This document shows positions 1-8,439 of a stretch of DNA of 17,260 nt, piece by piece. This stretch comes from Bifidobacterium breve. GTDB taxonomy: Bacteria > Actinomycetota > Acidimicrobiia > IMCC26256 > PALSA-555. The position numbers and the translations under genes are program-made. Positions within the stretch are counted from its first letter, which is position 1, and the number at the start of each line of letters is the position of its first letter. The notes under the pieces were generated by a model, which ran no database searches, was not told the origin of the DNA, and was given only the letters and a program-made list of their open reading frames with translations. The stretch is taken from positions 1-17,260 of the forward strand of contig CAMDCC010000022.1 in the NCBI GenBank assembly GCA_945889545.1. Reading direction: 5' to 3'.

Positions 1-33
1 GGGTATCCCGGCGACGAGCGAGCGCGACCCAGC

Positions 34-2141
<2,108 letters not shown>

Positions 2142-2145
<4 letters not shown>

Positions 2146-3107
2146 GCGAGCTCGCCGCGCAGATCGTTGACGGCGATCGGCGCGCGCTGGCGCGGGCGAT
2201 CACCCTGGTTGAAAGCACACGCGCCGACCATCGCGCCGAGGCAGATGCACTGCTCACGGAGCTGATGCCGCGCACCGGGGGCACGATGCGGGTGGGGATC
2301 TCGGGCGCGCCGGGGAGCGGCAAGTCGACATTGATCGAGGTGTTAGGGCTGCATCTCGTGGATGCAGGCAAGCGTGTGGCGGTGTTGGCGGTGGACCCGT
2401 CGAGCACTCGGTCGGGCGGATCGATCCTCGGCGACAAGACACGCATGGAAGAGCTCACGCGACGCGCTGAGGCGTTCGTGCGACCGTCTCCGACGGGTGG
2501 GACGCTCGGTGGTGTTGCACGGCGCACTCGTGAGGCGCTGCTGCTGTGCGAGGCCGCGGGTTTCGATGTGGTGCTGGTGGAGACGGTGGGAGTCGGGCAG
2601 TCGGAGGTTGCCGTCGAAGGGATGGTCGACTGCTTCTTGTTGCTGATCGCGCCGGGCGGTGGCGACGAGCTCCAGGGCATCAAGCGCGGGATCATGGAGC
2701 TCGCCGATGTGGTCGTGGTGAACAAGGCCGACGGCGATCTCGCGGTTGTCGCGTCGGCGACGGCAGCCGACTACACGAACGCGTTGCACCTCATCCGGCC
2801 GAAGACGCCACCGTGGACGCCGACCGTGGTGTTGTGCTCGGCCCTCGAGGGACGCGGCATCGACGAGTGCTGGGCCGCGGTTGAGAAGCACCGCCGCGTG
2901 CTCGATGACGCCGGCCAGCTGCACGCGCGTCGGGCGGGGCAAGCCAAAGACTGGATGTGGTCCGAGCTCTCGGCTGGATTGTTGGACCGGCTGCGTCTCG
3001 ACCCCGCGGCAGCTGCTGAGGCCGCTCGGCTCGAGGCCGACGTGGTCGCCGGCCTCGTCCCGCCGACCGTGGCAGCCGAGCGGGTCCTGGAGGCCTTCGG
3101 CACCTGA
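2142..3107 (+). CDS. meaB: MeaB/ArgK-type G-protein chaperone of methylmalonyl-CoA mutase
   Basis: A GTPase of the SIMIBI class that gates cobalamin loading and protects or reactivates methylmalonyl-CoA mutase. The 321-residue protein shows the P-loop GAPGSGKS at 55-62, the DPSS switch region at 85-88, the family signature VLVETVGVGQSE at about 144-155 and the guanine-specificity motif NKAD at 194-197. A helical C-terminal extension, typical of the dimerisation arm, follows. Length is normal. It begins with GTG inside the mutase stop (GTGA overlap), so translation is probably coupled to the mutase, which is the expected partner. A terminator-like hairpin and a perfect inverted repeat follow the stop. 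The old name ArgK (arginine transport kinase) is misleading; the neighbour settles the role. Confidence 0.95.
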
Positions 3108-3119
3108 CCCGGAACGCCG

Positions 3120-3142
3120 GAACCACCGAAACTGTGGTTTTT
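3120..3142 (+). terminator. weak intrinsic terminator after meaB
   Basis: AACCAC (3121-3126) pairs with GTGGTT (3134-3139) across a 7-nt loop and runs into five T residues (3138-3142). It lies 13 bp after the meaB stop. The stem is short and not very GC-rich, so the call is tentative. Confidence 0.45.
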
Positions 3143-3182
3143 CGGCACGTTGAAGGACATATGCACGCCTTCAACGTGCCGA
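3142..3182. repeat. perfect 15-bp inverted repeat between meaB and the GGDEF-EAL gene
   Basis: The left arm TCGGCACGTTGAAGG (3142-3156) is exactly complementary to CCTTCAACGTGCCGA (3168-3182), leaving an 11-nt loop. There is no T-tract after the right arm. It may be a second, U-less terminator for the mutase operon or an operator or leader hairpin for the downstream cyclic-di-GMP gene. A possible TTG start at 3150 would lie inside the stem, which is one reason it was not chosen as the start of that gene. Confidence 0.7.
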
Positions 3183-3224
3183 GAACTTCAGACGAGACCC
3201 CGATTTGGTCGATCACTTGCCGGG

Positions 3225-5354
3225 ATGGGGATCGAGATCGCGGGGCGGAAACATCGCCGGTCTGACGAAGTGGCAGGGGTGCAGCTCCGGCGCAGTGAAG
3301 CGCGCCTCCACGCGCTGTTGGCCGACGCCGACGTCGTCGTCGCGATCCTCGACGGCGACGGCCACGTCACCTACGCCAGTCCCGGCACCGAGCGGCTCCT
3401 CGGGCGGCCTGTCGCTTCGCTGCTCGGCTCGGTTCCGCTCGAGCTCGTGCACCCCGGCGATCGCGAGCGCGTGATGACCGCGGCCCGGGCGAGCGATGAG
3501 GAGCCCGACGCGAGCGCCCGCGTCGAGATCCGGCTGCAGCACCACGACCAGAGCTGGCGCACGGTCGAGCTCACCGTGATGAACCGGTTGACCGATCCGG
3601 CAATCGTTGGCTTCGTGCTCAGCGTGCGCGACGTGACCGAGCAGCGCGGTCTCGAAGCGACGCTCTTCGAGGTTCGCGGCCGCTTCCACGCCACCTTCGA
3701 CCACTCGCCCACCGGCGCGGCGCTGACAACGCTCGACGGGCGAGTGCTGCGCGGCAACCGCGCCCTCGCGCAGATGTTGGGCATGGACGAGAAGGCGCTC
3801 GAAGGCGTCTCGCTCATGGCCCTTGCTCACCACGAAGACCGCCACACTGCGGTGAGTGCGCTGCGCGATGCAGCCGATGGCTACGGCATCGGTGATCGCG
3901 TCGAACAACGGTGGGTTCATGCCGACGGCCGTCCGTTAGCCGTGATGGTGTCGTCGTCACTCGTGCGCGGTCACGACAGCACACCGCTCTACGTGGTCAC
4001 GCATGTTGAGGACACCAATGATCACCAAGAGCGTGGTCGACTGCTTGCGCATCAAGCCGCCCACGATCCTCTCACCGGCCTCCCCAACCGCTCGATGTTC
4101 TTGGATGAGCTCCAGGTCGCGCTCTCGAAGCCCGAGAGCCGAGAGCGTGTGGCAGTGCTGTTCATCGACCTCGACCGCTTCAAGGTCGTCAACGACAGCC
4201 TCGGACATCCGGCGGGTGACCGATTGCTCATGACGATCGCCGACCGGTTGCGTGCGGCGACCCGTCCGAACGACATGGTGGCGCGCTTTGAAGGTGACGA
4301 GTTCACGGTGCTGTGTGTCGGCGTCGCCGACGAGTCAGCGGCACGAGCAGTGGCGGCCCGGCTGGTTGCAGCGATCGCGAAGCCCGTGGTCATCACCGAA
4401 GGCGAGGTGTTCGTGACGGCAAGCGTCGGGATCGCGATCGCCAACGGCGAGATGGAGACAGCAGAGACGTTGCTCCGCAACGCCGATGCGGCGATGCACC
4501 GGGCCAAGGACGAGGGCCGCGACCGGATGGAGTGCTTCGCCTCGGATGCGCACGATGAAGCCGCCAACCACTTCCGCACCGCGAACGACCTCCGGCGCGC
4601 CTTGGAGCGCGACGAGCTGCGGATGCACTACCAGCCGGTCGTGCGCCTCGACACCGGTCATGTCACCGGGTTCGAGGCGCTCATGCGGTGGGAGCACCCC
4701 GAGCGCGGGCTCGTGGGGCCCGTCGACTTCATCGGCGAGGCAGAAGAGACTGGCCTCATCGTGCCGATGGGAACGTGGGCGCTCGAGACCGCGTGCCGAC
4801 AGCTCGCCTGGTGGCACACGCAAGGTGCCGACGTGACCGTCAGCGTGAACCTGGCCGCGCGTCAGCTCGCCGAGCCAGACCTCGTGGACGACTTCGCTCA
4901 GGTGCTCCGAGCAACTGGGATCCGCCCCGACACCGTGTGGCTCGAGCTGACGGAGAGCGCGTTGATGCGCGACGCCGAGCGAACGATCGCCGCGCTGCGT
5001 GCGCTGCGCACCCTGGGTGTCCACCTAGCGATCGACGACTTCGGCACCGGCTACTCGTCGATGTCGTACCTCAAGCGGTTCCCCGTCGACTCGCTCAAGA
5101 TCGATCGGGCCTTCGTCGACGGGCTCGGACGCGATCCCGAAGACACCGCGATCTGCACCGCGGTGGTCACCCTTGCGCACGCGCTCGAGATGCGCGTCGT
5201 CGGCGAGGGCATCGAGACACCCGAGCAGCTCGACGCACTCCGCAACCTCGGCTGCGAATACGGCCAGGGCTACCTCTTCGGCCGGCCACAAGACGCGTCG
5301 ATGTGGGGCACTCGCCCCGACCTGCACGGCTGGGCTCCACCCGCTCCCGCCTGA
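3225..5354 (+). CDS. PAS-PAS-GGDEF-EAL cyclic-di-GMP signalling protein
   Basis: A soluble sensor that makes and/or breaks the second messenger cyclic-di-GMP. From the ATG used here (709 residues) it has a first PAS domain (about 25-145), a second PAS domain (about 150-265), a GGDEF domain (about 275-440) and an EAL domain (about 450-690). The GGDEF motif reads EGDEF (356-360), a departure at the first Gly, and a product-inhibition I-site RPND lies five residues before it. The EAL domain keeps the catalytic set: EALMRW, the NLAARQL Asn, ELTES, IDDFGTGYSS, the Lys of SLKID and the Glu of GEGIET, so phosphodiesterase activity is likely. No membrane segment is visible. The frame is open further upstream to TTG 3150, but that lies in a hairpin; GTG 3270 is another option. 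The gene stands alone, so the ligand of the PAS domains is unknown. Confidence 0.9.
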   Translation: MGIEIAGRKHRRSDEVAGVQLRRSEARLHALLADADVVVAILDGDGHVTYASPGTERLLGRPVASLLGSVPLELVHPGDRERVMTAARASDEEPDASARVEIRLQHHDQSWRTVELTVMNRLTDPAIVGFVLSVRDVTEQRGLEATLFEVRGRFHATFDHSPTGAALTTLDGRVLRGNRALAQMLGMDEKALEGVSLMALAHHEDRHTAVSALRDAADGYGIGDRVEQRWVHADGRPLAVMVSSSLVRGHDSTPLYVVTHVEDTNDHQERGRLLAHQAAHDPLTGLPNRSMFLDELQVALSKPESRERVAVLFIDLDRFKVVNDSLGHPAGDRLLMTIADRLRAATRPNDMVARFEGDEFTVLCVGVADESAARAVAARLVAAIAKPVVITEGEVFVTASVGIAIANGEMETAETLLRNADAAMHRAKDEGRDRMECFASDAHDEAANHFRTANDLRRALERDELRMHYQPVVRLDTGHVTGFEALMRWEHPERGLVGPVDFIGEAEETGLIVPMGTWALETACRQLAWWHTQGADVTVSVNLAARQLAEPDLVDDFAQVLRATGIRPDTVWLELTESALMRDAERTIAALRALRTLGVHLAIDDFGTGYSSMSYLKRFPVDSLKIDRAFVDGLGRDPEDTAICTAVVTLAHALEMRVVGEGIETPEQLDALRNLGCEYGQGYLFGRPQDASMWGTRPDLHGWAPPAPA

Positions 5355-5450
5355 ACAACATCTGCGCCGGCGTCACCTCCGAGCGTGCGGCGGGTCGTGT
5401 CGCGACTTCCATCCTCGTCGCCGCCCCGGGCCCGTCCAGACGGAGACCGC

Positions 5451-6056
5451 ATGCCCACGACCCTCACCATCCAGCCTTGGCCCGATCCGGTCATTGACAC
5501 GGTCGGCCACGATCCCCGATCCATCTACGCCGAGACGTTCTGGCTTCCCACGCTTGGCCCGACCGCGCTGTTGCTCTTGCGTCACCTCGCCGCGCGCTTC
5601 GACGAGCGCACGGGGTCGATCGAGCTCCCGGTAGCCGAAGCGTCACAAGCGCTCGGGCTCGGCGAGCGCGCCGGCAGCTCGTCGCCGATCGTGCGGAGCC
5701 TCGTGCGGCTCGAGTCGTTCGACCTCGCGTGCTCCGACGGGCGCGGCACCGTCGCAGTGCGGCGCTGCCTCCCTCCACTCCCCACACGCCACCTCCGTCG
5801 GCTCTCCGGCTCGTTGCGCACCGCCCACGCGCAATGGACGGAGATCTCGCTCGCCGAACCACCGCACGCAGATGCTCGTCGCCGCGCCCGACGCCTCGCA
5901 TTGGCGCTGCTCGAGCAAGGCGACGACCTCGACCACGTCGAGCGCGTGCTGTTCGCCACCGGCTACCACCCAACCGTGTGCCACGACGCCTCGCGTTGGG
6001 CGTGGCAACGACACCGCGATGCGGCCGAAGCCGCCGGCCTCACCACCGCCGGCTGA
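5451..6056 (+). CDS. conserved actinobacterial protein of unknown function
   Basis: A 201-residue soluble protein. I know no function for it. Its N-terminal segment (VIDTVGHDPRSIYAETFWLP, then LGPTALLLLRHLA) resembles a family of uncharacterised proteins I recall from actinobacterial genomes. The central part (ARFDERTGSIELPVAEASQALGLG and SSPIVRSLVRLESFDLA) has the helix-turn-helix-strand rhythm of a winged helix, and the next part (GTVAVRRCLPPL) could be its wing, so DNA binding is possible but unproved. The C-terminal half is Arg/Ala-rich and helical. The ATG at 5451 is preceded by GGAG about 6 nt upstream. A GTG 66 bp earlier in frame adds only a low-complexity Arg/Ser/Pro stretch and was not used. 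It sits after the cyclic-di-GMP gene and before the ATPase, with 96 bp and 50 bp gaps that show no terminator. Confidence 0.7.
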   Translation: MPTTLTIQPWPDPVIDTVGHDPRSIYAETFWLPTLGPTALLLLRHLAARFDERTGSIELPVAEASQALGLGERAGSSSPIVRSLVRLESFDLACSDGRGTVAVRRCLPPLPTRHLRRLSGSLRTAHAQWTEISLAEPPHADARRRARRLALALLEQGDDLDHVERVLFATGYHPTVCHDASRWAWQRHRDAAEAAGLTTAG

Positions 6057-6070
6057 GCCAGTTCCCTCGT

Positions 6071-6102
6071 CTACCTACTCTAAAGTAGACTACTTTGGGA
6101 GG
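6071..6102 (+). promoter_or_regulatory. palindromic operator/promoter and ribosome site before the ATPase gene
   Basis: The stretch holds overlapping CTACTYT units: CTAC (6071), CTACTCT (6075-6081), its partner AAAGTAG (6082-6088) and CTACTTT (6090-6096). AAAGTAG-A-CTACTTT is a perfect 15-bp palindrome. A -10-like TAGACT (6086-6091) lies within it, and the ribosome site GGGAGG (6097-6102) directly follows, 4 nt before the GTG start. The overlap of palindrome with -10 box suggests repression of the ATPase gene; this role is inferred. Confidence 0.55.
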
Positions 6103-6106
6103 TCCC

Positions 6107-7585
6107 GTGGCCAACATCTTCGAGTGGCCGCTGGTCGACGAGTTCCTGGGGCGAACGACGGAGCTCGCGGTCCTCGAAGATTGGTGGGCCAGTGCCGAGC
6201 GCATGCCCGTCAGCCTCTACGGTCGACGGAGGGTCGGAAAGAGTTGGCTGGTCCGGAGGTTCGCGGACAGCAAGCCAGCGGTCGTGCTGGTCGGACGACG
6301 GCTCGCCGCCGGCGCGCAGCTCGATGCCCTTGCGAATCACCTTGAGCCGGTCCTCGGCGTGCGTCCCGACCTGCCCGATGTCCCGACATTGTTCCGGGTG
6401 CTGTTCCGCGCGGCGCGACAGCGCAAGCTCCTCGTGATCATCGACGAGTTCCCATGGCTGTTGCCAACGACCGAAAGGGCGATCGAGGCCGAGCTCAGCG
6501 AAATCCAGGCCGTGATGGAGGAGGAACGTGACGACTCGTTGCTGAAGCTCATCCTCTGCGGCTCGATGGTCGGTCAGATGGAAGCGTTGAACGCGGAGCG
6601 GAGCCCGCTCCACGGACGTCTCATACAGCTCCGGTTGCACGCACTCGGCTTCGGCGAAGCGTCTCTGTTCCTTCAGGCCCTCGATCCCCTCGAGCGCTTC
6701 GAGCGCTTCGCGATCGCCGGTGGCATGCCGCGGTATCTCACGGACCTCAACGGCTCGAACCTGCGCGCAACAATCTGCGGCAAGATCCTCAGCCGCGACG
6801 CACCACTCTTCGACGAGGCGCGCACCATCCTCGACCAGGAGCTGCGCGAGGGAAAGATCTACTTCTCGGTGCTGAGTCTCCTCGCGGACGGCGACAAGGA
6901 GATCGGCGAACTCGCGAACGGCACGCGCATCGACTCGTCGCGACTGTCGAAGTACGTCAACACACTCGAGACGCTGCGCATCGTGGCCCGGAAGCTTCCA
7001 ATCGGGGCGGCCCCGGGGAGTCGCGGTGGGCACTGGCACCTCGAAGACGCCTTCTTCCGCTTCTGGTTCCGGTTCGTCTTCCCCTTTCAGGACGACCTCG
7101 AGAGCGGTCTCAAGGCGGTCGACTTGTTCGACAACGCGATCGTAGGGAGCCGCTTCGATCAGCACGTTTCGATTGCGTTCGAACAGTGGTGCCGCGAGTG
7201 GACGCTCGCGACGCACGGAGGGATCTCCCAGCAGGTCGGGTCCTGGTGGGGGCCCTCATTGCACGCGCTCCGCAAGACGGGCGAGCGCACGACGGAGGAG
7301 ATCGACGTCGTCGGGATGTCGCGAGGGCAGGTCACGTTGGTCGGCGAAGCCAAATGGCGTACCCATGGCGCCGACGCCAACATCGTCAAGGACTTCGAGC
7401 AGTACCGAATCCCGGCGATGAAGCAGGCGGGTTTCAAGGTCGCCCGAGACTGCAAACTGCTGGTGTTCTCGAAGGGTGGCGCTACAGCAAGCCTGAAGAA
7501 GGCTGCAGACGTTGACCACCTGATCGAGCTGATCGATGTGCCGGCTGCACTTGACGAACTCCGCAGATACCCTGCGCCTCCATGA
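6107..7585 (+). CDS. AAA ATPase of the archaeal-ATPase/DUF234 type with PD-(D/E)XK-like C-terminus
   Basis: A 492-residue protein. The N-terminal ATPase opens with FLGRTTEL, has Walker A GRRRVGKS (39-46), Walker B LLVIIDEF (108-115) and a sensor-like ILCGS (149-153), followed by GGMPRYL (205-211). A winged-helix-like segment lies around 255-300 (LADGDKEIGELANGTRIDSS). The C-terminal part matches the DUF234 layout: EIDVV (398-402), then GEAKW (413-417), which is the Asp...Glu-x-Lys pattern of the PD-(D/E)XK nuclease fold. Family function is unresolved. Such genes are patchily distributed and often look transferred. GTG 6107 was chosen because GGGAGG stands just upstream; TTG 6095 in frame is less likely. 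The stop overlaps the Sir2 start (ATGA). A role in defence or DNA maintenance is possible but unsupported beyond the fold. Confidence 0.88.
   Translation: MANIFEWPLVDEFLGRTTELAVLEDWWASAERMPVSLYGRRRVGKSWLVRRFADSKPAVVLVGRRLAAGAQLDALANHLEPVLGVRPDLPDVPTLFRVLFRAARQRKLLVIIDEFPWLLPTTERAIEAELSEIQAVMEEERDDSLLKLILCGSMVGQMEALNAERSPLHGRLIQLRLHALGFGEASLFLQALDPLERFERFAIAGGMPRYLTDLNGSNLRATICGKILSRDAPLFDEARTILDQELREGKIYFSVLSLLADGDKEIGELANGTRIDSSRLSKYVNTLETLRIVARKLPIGAAPGSRGGHWHLEDAFFRFWFRFVFPFQDDLESGLKAVDLFDNAIVGSRFDQHVSIAFEQWCREWTLATHGGISQQVGSWWGPSLHALRKTGERTTEEIDVVGMSRGQVTLVGEAKWRTHGADANIVKDFEQYRIPAMKQAGFKVARDCKLLVFSKGGATASLKKAADVDHLIELIDVPAALDELRRYPAPP
7568..7581 (+). promoter_or_regulatory. possible internal -10 box for the Sir2 gene
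   Basis: TACCCT (7568-7573) fits the TANNNT form and ends 8 nt before the Sir2 ATG, the same geometry as the metH box in this window. It lies inside the last codons of the ATPase gene and could give a leaderless Sir2 transcript. It lacks the upstream CCCTCCGG element, so confidence is low. Confidence 0.3.
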
Positions 7586-8370
7586 GTGAGCCATTGCCGT
7601 CGGCCGACCTCGACACCCCCAACCTCGACTCGATCGCTGGATGGCTGCGCGACGCGAAAGCGATCGTGGTGCTCACGGGCGCGGGGATCTCCACCGAGTC
7701 GGGCATCCCCGACTTCCGAGGCCCACAAGGCGTGTGGACCAAGAACCCGGCCGCCGAGAAGACCGCGACGCTGCAGTACTACTTGTCGGACCCCGAGGTG
7801 CGAAAGCAGTCGTGGCAGAACCGCATCAACAGTCCTGGGTATTGGAGCGCGGAGCCCAACGCGGGGCACCGTGCGCTCGCCGACCTGGAGCGAAAGGCCG
7901 CGCTGCACACGCTCGTCACCCAAAACGTCGATCGCCTGCACCAAGCCGCTGGTTCGTCACCAGACAAGATCGTCGAGATTCACGGCAACGTGCACGAGGT
8001 GAAGTGCATGCTCTGCGAGTGGCGGGCGCCGATGGAAGTTGCGCTTGAGCGCGTGCGCGCCGGTGAGGACGATCCGGAGTGCCCGGAGTGTGGAGGGATC
8101 CTCAAGTCGGCGACAATCTCATTCGGTGAGAACCTGGTGCCCGCCGATCTGCATCGCTCGCAACACGCGGCCGAGCAGAGCGACGTGTTCCTCGCGATCG
8201 GAACCTCGCTCACCGTGTACCCGGCAGCAGGTCTGCCAGAGGTTGCACTCGGGCACGGCGCGCGTCTCGTAGTGATGAACGCCCAAGAGACACCATTCGA
8301 CGACCTCGCCGACGCGGTGCTGCGCGACCAGCTCGGCGATGTGCTTCCCGACCTCATCACCCGCATCTAA
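7582..8370 (+). CDS. cobB: Sir2-family NAD-dependent protein deacylase
   Basis: Removes acetyl or related acyl groups from protein lysines using NAD+, giving nicotinamide and O-acyl-ADP-ribose; cytoplasmic. The 262 residues carry every sirtuin landmark: GAGISTESGIPDFRG (33-47), TQNVDRLH (113-120), the catalytic His134 in the IHGNVHE segment, a zinc site of Cys142, Cys145, Cys167 and Cys170, and GTSLTVYPAAG (207-217). Length is typical. The start ATG overlaps the ATPase stop by 4 bp, though a separate -10-like box lies just upstream. Acetyl-CoA synthetase and other acyl-CoA enzymes are common targets, and the mutase operon nearby makes acyl-CoA control plausible, but that link is inference. 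The intact zinc site and His argue for a deacylase rather than a defence-type NAD-depleting Sir2 domain. A strong terminator follows. Confidence 0.94.
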   Translation: MSEPLPSADLDTPNLDSIAGWLRDAKAIVVLTGAGISTESGIPDFRGPQGVWTKNPAAEKTATLQYYLSDPEVRKQSWQNRINSPGYWSAEPNAGHRALADLERKAALHTLVTQNVDRLHQAAGSSPDKIVEIHGNVHEVKCMLCEWRAPMEVALERVRAGEDDPECPECGGILKSATISFGENLVPADLHRSQHAAEQSDVFLAIGTSLTVYPAAGLPEVALGHGARLVVMNAQETPFDDLADAVLRDQLGDVLPDLITRI

Positions 8371-8389
8371 GCGCGCGGACCAAGCGCGA

Positions 8390-8423
8390 AAGGACCGCCG
8401 GCGCTCGCGCGCCGGCGGTCCTT
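8390..8423. terminator. bidirectional hairpin terminator between convergent genes
   Basis: A perfect 15-bp stem, AAGGACCGCCGGCGC (8390-8404) with its complement at 8409-8423, encloses a 4-nt TCGC loop. It lies between the stops of the rightward Sir2 gene and the leftward secreted protease gene, 19 and 16 bp away. No long T-tract is present on either side, but A and T residues flank both arms. It is the expected place and form for a shared terminator. Confidence 0.85.
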
Positions 8424-8439
8424 CCGTACGGTCGGTTCG

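Noticed and set aside
3150..3224. TTG start for the GGDEF-EAL protein
   Set aside because: It falls inside the perfect inverted repeat, lacks a ribosome site and adds residues outside any domain.
6694..6712. Short tandem duplication GAGCGCTTC in the ATPase gene
   Set aside because: Two 9-bp copies within coding sequence that give a Glu-Arg-Phe repeat; too short to mean more than local slippage.
7582..8370. Sir2 as an antiphage NADase
   Set aside because: The zinc cysteines, catalytic His and standard length fit a protein deacylase. No other defence gene except the uncertain ATPase is adjacent.
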